A DNA stretch of 64,000 bases, from positions 1,922,001-1,986,000 of the forward strand of contig NC_064217.1 of NCBI RefSeq assembly GCF_023101765.2, written 5' to 3'. The stretch comes from Spodoptera frugiperda. Its lineage: Eukaryota; Arthropoda; Insecta; Lepidoptera; Noctuidae. Both the position numbers and the translations under genes were made by a program. Below, in pieces: positions 50,401 through 62,400 of the stretch (within the stretch, counting starts at the first letter, position 1; the number at the start of each line of letters is the position of its first letter). Below the pieces are notes generated by a model. It saw only the letters and a program-made list of their open reading frames with translations, was not told the DNA's origin and made no database searches.

Positions 50401-53400
50401 ATTCACAAAGATTCTACTATATAATTTGTGTTATAGATAGACATAGATGGATATTTCTGTTTTTATTTTGTTTGGTTAATTATTATGTTTGTTTTTGTTT
50501 TTATCTCTGTAATAGTTTGGATTAGTTTATTAAAATTAATGTATAAGTTTAATTTGGTAGAAGGTGTTACTGGATTTTATAATACCTTGTTATCGCATTG
50601 GGTCCTAAAACCTGTAATGTTAACTTGTGTGTGAAAAAAAAAAAAAAAAATATCCTGATGTAATAACATGGACTGCTATCTTTGTGATCCGGAAATTGTT
50701 GTTTCGGGTCTGGGTGTCTGTGATCTTGTATAATTGTAAACGCATACACAACATAATAGAAAATCATAGTGTGGTGCAAAGTAAAAAAATCAATTTCTAG
50801 TAAACAACGAATGTTTGAGGTACAGTCAATATACATAGATATACATATATAGAGTTGACTTAAAATTTAAATTTGTAGAATCTAAATATCATCTCCATGT
50901 TACTATTGACTTTAGTGTTCACTCATTTGACGTTACAACAACTGACAAGTTGCAATGACTATGATTTAATTTTGACTGATACTTACGTCAACTTGATCCA
51001 TAGCGTAGTGGGGGTAGAAAGATTTGGTTAGTAACACTTCTGGCTGTTGATCCTTTACTGGTTTGTCCAAAAATGTAACATTGTCCAGTTCAACACCAGC
51101 ACATCTAAAAATGAAACAAGTAGGATATACATAATACTATTTGTTATGTTAAAGAGTTTCAATTGTCAAGCTGTAATTTCAATGGAAACTTTCAACGAAA
51201 ATTGGTTTGAACGAGATATCATTATTAGTTTTTAAGAACGCAAATATAACTTTGTCGTTCATACAAACACTATGTAATACCAAGTTATTTTATAACTTTT
51301 ATATTATGTAATCTACTGTGTCAGAAATAGTTTCAAACGTCCTCCCTTATCATTCACACCAAAATTATGCGTTTTGCGTAGACATTACATTATTTTTTGT
51401 TTTGCTAAAATAAACTTTGATACGCATAATAATAAGATTACTTTTCTGAATTTGAGTAAACATCAAAGGACTTAAATTGAATGACACACAAATGTGTATC
51501 AAAATAAAAATATCTGAGACAATCTTTTATGTCATTATCTTGTCCTTTTTGAGACGTATTATCTATCACATTACTTAAATAAATAAACACCTACATTATT
51601 TCTTAGAATATTTGGGTTTAAAAAAATAGAACTACAATGGTAATTCCATACTTCAAAATGTATAGACATCTGTGGGATTCTTTCATCTTTATTGTTTCTT
51701 AGTAAAAAATAAATAGTTTTTATGAAATGTAAAAAATATACTGAATCCATAATAATTTCTCAATAACTCAAGTGATAAAATATTATCACACCTTCTATAA
51801 GTATTGCATTTAATAGTACATAGATAGATGACATTGCCATGGAATGGAATATTAATTATTATTTCTGTACTCATTATGTACCAAGTTTATCTTTAAATGT
51901 CGCAAATCAAATGGATCTCTTTAACCACCTATGTCGCACATATGCTACACATATTTCCGTGTCCCTACCGTGCATGTTGTATTGCTGCGACAGAGAAAAT
52001 GTATGACTTTTTTATTCTATTCACACGATTGCTCCTCCTTACTTAGGATAGATATAATTATTTCGATAAGTGGCCATAGGCACCGTACTTGATATTTATC
52101 TGGGTGACTAATTTTTTTTTTCTGCGTTTCTTTGTCAATTTTATCTTACATAGGAATATATACCAATTAGCGAAATTGGTTTAGCTCTTCTCGAGATTTG
52201 CGCTAAACAACACATTATACAATTCATTTTTATATTATATATCCAATTGATACTCTTCTGCTTACCTTATAACGCCTTGAACATCATCATGCTGAGCAGG
52301 GAAACATTTTACCCCATTGACCTCCACGCTGTTCGAAATCTTTTGTTCCAAAATACTGATCCTTATTTTCCTGATGAATTTAGGAGTTGAAATCCCTTCG
52401 TGGTTCCTTGATAATGTACTGAGTTGTATCAGAGAATCCAAGAAAGTCACCCATTCCCCACTCCATTGCACAAATGCTTTCTTATGGTCCAGGGTTGATG
52501 ATTGTATTGACTGGAATTGGTCCCTGAAATGAAAAGTAAGTAAGGTATTTTTTTCGGAAGGCAATTACGAATTTTTTTCTTTCGCATTGCAATCGTAATC
52601 CTAGAGTAAGAGTCTCACTTGTAACACCTCTGGTGTTTCGGGTATCCATGGGCGGCGGTGATTGCTTACCATCAGGTGAACCGTCTGCTCCTTTACTCAT
52701 ATACCATAAAAAAGTTGTTTGAAACTCATTCGGTATCTTATACATGTGTAGAAAATAAATCGGCTCTTAAAACACCCGCGGGAAGAATTGCAATGGTAGT
52801 AAATGCATTCGATGGTGATACAGTAGTAGTATAAAAGGCAGTCAATTTTACAACAAAATAAATGAACCTGCCAAGAACCTCTTTGAGGAGTTCATTGGAT
52901 AAAAATTATCTTGTTTACCTTATTTTCTTAAATTTTATGATGCAAGTTTAGCGTGGAGTAAAAGGAACGACAGAATAATGGTTCAAACGTAAATTGGCTA
53001 CTATTTTATGTTGATGTCGGGATTAAAGCGGGATGAAGTTGGAAGATTACCTGATAAAGAGAGGAACAGGAGGGCAAACTTAGTTTGTTTGTGGAAGAGG
53101 ATTTTTTTGTCGAATGAAAATTTTACTGAGTCGTTGAAAAATTGTAGAAAACTTTTTGTTGCATGTTGTCATTTAGTAGTCAATATTACACCTAATATGA
53201 CTGCTTGAGGTATTCAAATTGTCATTAATTAATATTGGTGATATGGCCGTATTGAATTGACTGCCACGTTGGTCTAGTGGTCGCAAGCGCGACTGCTGGA
53301 CATAGGACAGGATGGGGCAAAGTATTACTGGGCTATTTTCGATATTTCGAATTTTTTTAGTGGTAGCACGGAGTCTGAAAATGTGTCCAGTATATAACAA

Positions 53401-56400
53401 TAGGCTCACCCCCTATAACATGGGAATATAAAACAAGTGGTAAAAAAGTGGGTGTACAGTGCTCCTCTGTCTACCCTTCGAGGATAAAAGGCGTGACGTT
53501 GCATGGCCTTATTGAAATGAAATGGTTTGACGACTATCACCTGCTCGGACTAATTGAGCGTTAAACACTTACTTGTATGAATATCCCTTTGATCTAAATA
53601 TATTGTACACGTCATCAGAATTCAATATGATGTCTTCTTCCTCATTATCCATGATTTCTGGGTCTTGATTGTATTTTACAACTTTGACTCCACTCACAAT
53701 TCCACTTGCTATGCGAATGCCATCTTTGCTGACCTAAAAAATAATGATGACAAAATATTTTCTTCCAATAAATTTTCAATAAAAATCACCCAATAAATAA
53801 TTATTATATTTCTTTAAGAATACTGCTTTAGACTTTGACGATCACGACGATAAAAAATACGTATCCTGTGGTATCACATCACACATCAACAGCCTATTAA
53901 GTGGCCACTGCTGAACAAACTGCTGGCCTCTTCTCACACGGAGAAGGTTTGAGAATTAATCACCATGGTTGCTTAATGGCAATTTCAAACTTATAATTAG
54001 GAATTTTAAGAACAGGTTTCTTCACGACGCGCTCCTTCGCCGTTTACTTTGTCAGTGATGGCCTTAATAACCTTAGAAGAGTCCGCATCTAAGTGTTAAA
54101 ACTCCAGGCCACCATGTCAGGTACTCGTATAATATATTTAATCTAATTCTTTTATCATTTTCCTTTCGAACATACACGTGCTGATGGAAGATTTTACTTT
54201 TTAATTAAACTATCACAGATGGCTGATAAAGAAATTAATATCTACGCATTTAATTAGTTGCTTAAAAGGTCAAATTCATTTGAGACGTTTCTGATACAGA
54301 TATTAGTGCTCAAATAAGGCCTAATTTGCTTTGAAGTTAGTAAAATTAATTAGTATTTTACCGCAATGAAGGTAACAACTGGCGTTTTGATTTTAGTTTC
54401 GGTTTCAATAAAGATATTTTGAGTTTCTTAGGTCTACCTACGTTACTAACTGCCTTGAGCGTTGAGTGGTCGCAAACCAGGCAAAGGTATTACGTCCTAA
54501 TTTTTTGGTAAGATTCCATTTGTATATATAATTTCATTATTTTATTTCATTTATGCCGTTATAATGTTTGTTGTGGTAATTTATTAAAATCTTGTACATC
54601 CGCTAGTCACCTAAGAGGCCAGTAAAATACCAGGGCAGGGCCATGTATTGCACTTCTTGAACTGGTCCATACCACCGCAAATTGGGGACATTATTTATAA
54701 AATCTCACAAATATTTGTGTAAATTGTACATGTCACTTAAGTGTACGCTATTACGCGGCTTATCTCCTACTACAGGAAGGCAATGACTCATAATAATATC
54801 ATAAAAAATGGGTGTTAGCAATTTAAATAGATACCTTTGCCTACGCCATTGACGGTACGATAAAAATCTTACCTCAAACTTGTTACTCCCTCTATTTATA
54901 GCAATAGTAAGGCGTAAAGGTGTATCTGGTTTTATTATTATTTCGCTGTGGAAGTGTATATCACGGAATACAACCGGCTGGTCTCGGTAGCTCACACCAA
55001 TATGCATGGCCAGAGTCTCCCATACGAGAACTAGGACCGCTGATTCAGGCAACACGTTGGCACCTATAAAATAAAATGCAATTTAAACTGGCGTGCAATT
55101 CCCGTAGAATGGAAAAGTGTTCTGTTTTACTGTTTTCGAGGAACTGCCTATAGACTGCATTGCGGTGGTGATGCGGTTATAGTTTTGTTGTTGTGAAGAC
55201 GTTTGAGGTAGATAATGACTACACTGTTTTGGGTGATTCCTTGTTTGATTTCTTGAGTGTGATTTGTTTATTTTTTTATGGTATAATCCGGATGATGGTA
55301 ATCGCCGCCGCCTATGAACACTCAAAACACAAGGGGCATGACAAGTGAGTTGCTGGCCTTTTGGTGGTTAGGAATTTCAGGGTTATTGAGGAATTAAGGA
55401 TTGGGAAGATTGGGAAGGGGGTTAAGTAATTGGGTCTTTGGTAACCTCACTCACTAAACGAAACACAATGCAAGCGTTGTTTTACAATATTAGTTTTTTT
55501 ATTATAGAATGTTTAGACAATCTTTAACCATAATCTATCATTAAAAAATCAGAATAACTTCTTATCTTACCATTTCTCAAATGTCCCTCCAAGAAGTTGT
55601 AGTCATCATCGTGTGTGGATAAAATTACTTTACGTTCCATTGCCGTTCGTACTTCTTCCTTCTCTAGGAAGGACATTTGTGGCCTACAAATGAAAAAAGA
55701 ATTATTAAATTGAAATAAATAAAAATATAACACGTAACACTCCAGTTATTCCCTAATATAGTAGTATTTTCTACATAGTGTAAGGTGATTTGTATTTATT
55801 TATTCGATGATAATATACAGTTTGTTCTTATTGCATTTTTATGGAAGAGTTTAAATTGAATTGGCTTTTCGTTCTTTTTTATACAAAACTGTGTTAGCAA
55901 ATGACTACTGACATGACAACTAATGATACCAAGACGATTACAACGCCGCCGGTAAAATAGATGTAAAAGAATACATGTACATTGCTCAATAATAACATTT
56001 ATTGTACAATGTACAATAAATGTTCTTGGAGTCATTTAATGGTTACCTAACCCTATCTTTAGCAATTTTTTTGGAACAAAATCCCTACGGTACTCAATAG
56101 TTTAAGTAATCATTAAATGTTTCTGAGTACAGCAGTAACTGTCATTATTTAACTTCCATTTAATCAACTACCACCACTATTCTTAATCCTAATCCACAGT
56201 AACACATAAAACACCCTTATGTTTCAAACGAACCGTATAAGCGCACATGGAGAATTAGGGACGTATGCGACAGAATGTCAAGAGGATGACATGACATCAC
56301 GATAATTAAACCATAAACGGTTTATGAGCATATGAAGCGAGGCTCAGGTTTACGGAAACACATAGTCGACAGAATTCAATATTAATTGTGGAAGAAGTGT

Positions 56401-59400
56401 AATAAGACAGCGAATTGTGTAAGAAGTATTTAATTATGTAAGTTATAATGATGGTATTATTATTTGATTAATTAATTATGTGTCGTAATGAGCACCTCTG
56501 CCTACCCCTTCGGAGATAAAAGGCGTGACGTTGCATAATAATATTATTATTTGGTTTGAAGAATTTCTGGATGTTTTCTACTTTTCGAAAATATCTCAGT
56601 AGTAACAAGGAGCCCGTAGGATAAATAGGCTACTTTTCATCCCACAGGAACGCGAGTGAAGTCGCTGGCAGAAACGAGTATATATAGCAGAAGCAATAAT
56701 CATAATTATCTTACCAAGTCTCACTATGTTCCCACTCAACAAAGTGGGACAAAAGAGGCGTTTCTGTAGAAACAGGGAATTCTATCTTAGGATACAAAAC
56801 ATCCACCCTGGGATTAACGCCGGCTTCATACAATCTGAAATTAAATATCAATATTATGAACAAGGTTGTTTCAAAAGTCTAGAGGACGTTAGTGCTACAC
56901 ATCTAGTTATACAAAACCAATTTATAATGGTCTCGATTTGTATGATCTGTCTACACATTTGGCGGTCAGTTTATACTGGTTAATGAAACTTGATGCGTAG
57001 TCATGTATATGATATTTATTCTGGAATTTAGCAACAAATGAGATATTAATGTAGGCTGTAGAAGAGTTTTATTGGCATTAAAACATAAATCTTCTTCTAG
57101 GAATTTTCGTTATCGGATTACTGAAAATTGTTTTGGTTTATTGAAAATAACAAACAGGCATTGAATAACAGATTAAGCGCTTGTTTCACCACCTTTTTAT
57201 ATGTGACAGATAGTGTATACAAATTACGTCATTAATTCAAAGTTATTTGATATGTACAGATTTACTGTTACCTGGTTTTGTGAAGAAAATAGTAACTTAA
57301 ATAAAATATTTACATTTTTTTTAACTTTAGTTAAACAGCTTTAATTGTATAATTCAGCTGTATCGCTAAATATTTTTTCTTCCTTTAAAATCAAACCATA
57401 CATTTTTGAATCCGAAAACGAGATAATATTTTTCATTAAATAAACCTTTTGAATTTCCTAAAATATCGCATCAGAATCAAAAATAATCGTAACTACTAAA
57501 ATTATACCTTTGACTCAAAATACTTACTTTCCAATAGCCTCAAGTAAAAACTTCACACCGTTAGTATTGCCCCGTCTAGTAAGAGGTATATGCGTGCATT
57601 CTTTATGTGATCTCTTTAGAATGGCTTGGAGTAGACCGTGGGGTGCTATTTCAACTACTATAGCGTTATCCGGAATCATCTTTGTGGTTTCCTCGAAAAG
57701 TACTGGTTTCTGTTGAAGGAAGAAATATTTAGCTTGTAGTACTACTGTTTTAAAAAAAACATATTATTATGTGAATGTAAATTATGCTTCAGTTTACATC
57801 AACAGCCTATAAGAGGCCACTGCCGACTATTGATCTTGCACGGAGAAGGTTTGAGCATTAATCACCACGCTTGCTTAATGCGGGTTGGCGATTTCAAACT
57901 TATAATTTGAAATTATATTATGCTCAGGTTTCCTCACGTGTTACCGTTGTCACCGGCGTCTAGATAATCTTAGAAAGTACATACTCGGTAAAAGTCACAT
58001 TGGCATAGTACCGTTGGTAGGTTTCAAAACCTCGCCCTCATTTATGAGAAGGGGGTATCTAGAACCTTCGGACCACCACGACTACAGTCATCCAAAATTA
58101 TGTTTAAATCTAGGTTAATGGAATATTATAAGTTCAACATAGCTCTCATTCACAATTTAAACAGTGTTGTCAATAGAGATTAATTAGTATGTAGTTAGTT
58201 TGAAAGTTGATTGACCAACTCGTATTAATTGTCGACGAACATTGTGCCTTTCATAAAATTTAATTAATTAAACTTATAGAAATCTAACCCAGTTTTTAGT
58301 TAGCTTTGTCTTTCAGTGAGCTAACCATACTTTAATTTTTGTTTTCGCCTGTAACGATGAAATGGAGGTCAATTTAACAATATCTATCCACTTTTTTTCA
58401 TTTGAGGGGTGAAACTCATCCATAAAAAAGAAATATCCAAACATATATTATTAACATAGAGACTCAGCGACCCCACAGTCAAACTATTAAAACGGTTTTG
58501 TGGGGCTTAGTATATTGTAATGTAATTTATATGGAAAATGAATAAATAAATAAATAAATAAATAATAAAGCCTCCAATAGGAACATTTGTTGAGCGACAT
58601 GTGTCCCCGGAGCCCGACATCGGGCGACGGCCTCGGGGCCGAGGTTTTACTTCTCCCGCCTAGGGTGAGGCAAGAAGGAATGTCAGACTCTTACTAAAAA
58701 CCACCCCCTGTTTTCGGGCCAGAGCCCCGGTAACCCGCTAGATAGTCCGCAGCTCCAGGTGATATCTAAACACTGGATTTCAAAACTACGCTTCTCATAA
58801 AACCAATCTTGTTTGTCCAACGAATTAACATTTATTTATCTATTGACTTTAATCTTACCAGTAAGTTATTCGTGTGGTACTCAGCAGAAGAATACACAGC
58901 TTCGGGCTGATCCCATCTGTCCTGAGGGACAGAAGTAGATATCCATTTGCTGCTTCGCTTCTTCGGGCTTTTGATTACTTCTCGTAAACGTCTTAGTAAC
59001 TCGGGACCTGTTCAAGAATTGTTATTTGTGAATTACTCAGAAACATGGTATTCGTTTAGGAGTTATAAGTTTCAAAGAGCCGTTTGTTTTATTCCCTTCA
59101 AAGTCGATTTGAACTTACTGACATAAAAAAAAATATAGAGATAAAGGAAAAAATATTGAATAGTAAGTTATTCACTAATATTTGAGATCACCACAATTTT
59201 ATTAGACCAATATACATAATAGTACAGACTGCCTTGTGGTTGCAAGTGCGACTGCCGGGCAAGGGGTCTCGGGTTCGATTCCCGGGTCGGCTAAAGTATT
59301 ACTGGGCTTTTTTCGGTTTTTTGAAAATTTCTCAGTAGTAACACGGAGTCTGGAATTGTGTCCAGTATATGGCAATAGGCTCACCCCCTATTACATAGAT

Positions 59401-62400
59401 TTATAGATTATAGATTTATAATACAAATGCTGAAAAGTGGGTGTATATTGTATAGCGGTATTACGTGCCGTAATGTGCACCTCCACCTCTGCCTACCCCT
59501 TTGGGGATGAAAGGCGTCACGTAGCGTTGAATTAATAATTGCTCGTTTATTGTGTAGAAAAGCATTAATTTTCTTACCACATTGCGCGATGTATCTCGAA
59601 TGATACGCTATATTAGCGCAGGGTACTTCTTTAGCAAAGATGCCTCGCTTGGTTAGTTCTCCGACGAACTCCGTCATTTTGTCAGCTGGGCCTGATATGG
59701 TTGAGGATTCGTGGCTATTGTGACACGCTATGTCTATTTCTGGTGGACATTGATTTACAATCTGTGAAAGTAAAATTAAGTCATTGAAGAGATGGCTAGT
59801 TTAATTTTAGCATTGTCGATCTAAATACCCATAGAATGGAAGCATGCTCGCCTCTAAACTCTAGACGCATTTGTAAAGTTTTTATCATTATTTTTATGGT
59901 CTACTGGTGAATCATCTGAAGGTAGACTATCGGGACTCTACCCATGAACACCCACAACTTCAGAGGTAATACAAGTATATTGCCAATCTTTTGGGATATC
60001 AATATTCAGGAGTAAAAACAAAATACTAATAACATACAATAGGGACATTCAGACTCAATCATTTAAGAGTATACTTTAAAAGAAATATTACTTACAGCTT
60101 GATATCCAACACCAACAGCAGCCATTGATCCCTTTATGAGGTCAGTCTCCAAACAAACTTTCCCTCGACTGTATGTAGCTAGAATCAGCTCTTCAGCCGT
60201 GAATGTATCATCGTGATATGCACACGCCATTTCACCCAAACTGTGACCTTGGGAGAAAAAATATTAACTATATGTTATTTTTAAGCTCAGATTAACTATT
60301 CCACGTCTTTATATTGCAGTATTATTTTTCGTTGTCTAATGCAGACTAGGATTGTATGCAAAAAGTTTTATACAGATAGGAAAGGAAGGAGTATAGGGAG
60401 GCCTTTGCCCTGCAGTGGGACGATCATGGCTGAAATCTAAATCTAAATATAGTGCATTAAAAATATTAATTAATAAATAGGCGATATAAAGTGTATGAAT
60501 TTTAAAAGCAATTCTGCTAGAGCTTTATGCAATAAAACACTTCAGTGAGTATATATATATGCTATGATACTCGTATCATAAAAAATACCTTAATGGATAC
60601 TGTATCTCACTGGGGCCAACAAAAATTATTTAAATAAAAATACATAAAATAAAGGTTGCATAATGTTTTATAATTTACTTTATTTTTATTATTTTAGGGC
60701 TGATTTTTCCAACACCAGATAGATTTTATCAGAAGAATTTTAAATAATATGTTTGAAAATTCTTCCGTACTAAAAACTATCAAATGTCAATTTTATTTTA
60801 CAGTTAAAAGATTGATCTGTTGAATGACAAATTGAATGAAAAAAAAATCTTTTAAAATCAATTTATGCAGAAATAACACAAAAAAATAATATTATTTACA
60901 GTTATTTTCACAGGCTTTTATTTATTTTTCAGTTTTAAAATAACTCTTGCAACACTGTGATGCAGTGTTGCCGGTGCAAAAATAACGTATTGTATTTTAA
61001 GTTCGGCAGTGATATACGATCAGTAAATTGATTTTGATGGATCGTTATGGACTGCCAGAATTCTGAAAATCTCAGTTTTATTCTGCTACATAAATCAAAC
61101 TGGTTGGCTTAAACATATTATTCTATATTTTACTCTTAACTGATGGACTTTTACTTCATCGGTGAAAAGTGGAATTTTAAAGGAATTTCATCTGTTTTCT
61201 TTTTTACTTATCTGTAAATCGTAATCGATCACAGAAGTTATTGCTTCAATGTTTTTACTGTGTAATGTTTTGATAGGCCCTGAAATCTACTAGAGACTTT
61301 CATTATAAAAGTTCATTTAAGACCATTTCACAAACTGAACGTTCAAAATATGAATCTTTACACGTATAACTTGATTATCAACCTCCATCCTAATTCAAAA
61401 TCATTGCTCCGAAATCAAACCGTATCACTTAGCTATTATTAATTTTGACTCACCGATAATGTAATCAGGAACAATCCCCATGGCCTTAATGACATCAGTC
61501 AGGCCAATTTGTATCGCACCGATGCCAACGAACGCGTTCAGAATATTGTCGAATATGCCATTGTCTGGTTCTGTGACAATCCGTACAAGATTAAGGCCTA
61601 ATGGTTCTAATACTTTGTGGCACCTGTAATTGATTAAAATTGCTTTATTTAATGGAAATTGTAAAATTAGCTCGTGCGACCTTGGACCTTGGTGACGTAA
61701 GAAATGTTGCTATTCAAAGCTATTATGCTGCAAATTTTGAGCCATTAAACGACTTATCAAATTACAGATCTGCCAATTAAAAATAACCTGCATTCAGTAG
61801 CTACCTTCTTATTAATACTATAAAACATAGTAGTGTTTACACGTGTTTCATCACTCACATCATTAGTCTATAAGTAGTAATTGCTGGTCGAAGGACTTCT
61901 TTCACACGGAGAAGATTAGAGCATCAGTCACCACGCTTGCTTAATACAGGTTGGCGATTTCAAACTTCTTATCAAAAATTATAAGCCCAGATTTTCACAC
62001 GATGTTTTCCTTCACCGTGTGTCAATGGTGTCTAAATAATTTTAAAAAGTACATGTAATTTGAAAAAAGTCACATTGGTACTTGCCGTTGGAAGGTTTCG
62101 TGCCCTCACTCTCATGAATAAAAAGCGGGTGTCTTAAACTACGGGCCACCACGACATTGTAACAAGACGGTGTAGCATCACTTTCCTATTTACAGTAATT
62201 TATCAAAATGATACATTTTTAAAAGTTTATTATTAGAAACCTGACCTGTACTACACGCAAAATTCAATTAAGGAAACCATTAAACAAATTTTCTCGAAGC
62301 TACATTGATTTATTCCACCAATTTTGGTCCAACAACGGCTATACAAAGATAAAGGCTGACACATCTTGTAATTTCCTTTCGTCCCAAGCTCACGGAAATT

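Noticed and set aside
52482..52745. 87-codon minus-strand frame over the start of a synthase exon
   Set aside because: It uses a different frame from the spliced protein and runs into the family K repeat.
55083..55325. 80-codon minus-strand frame with an Arg-rich start
   Set aside because: It begins inside the family K retroelement tail and continues into intron sequence.
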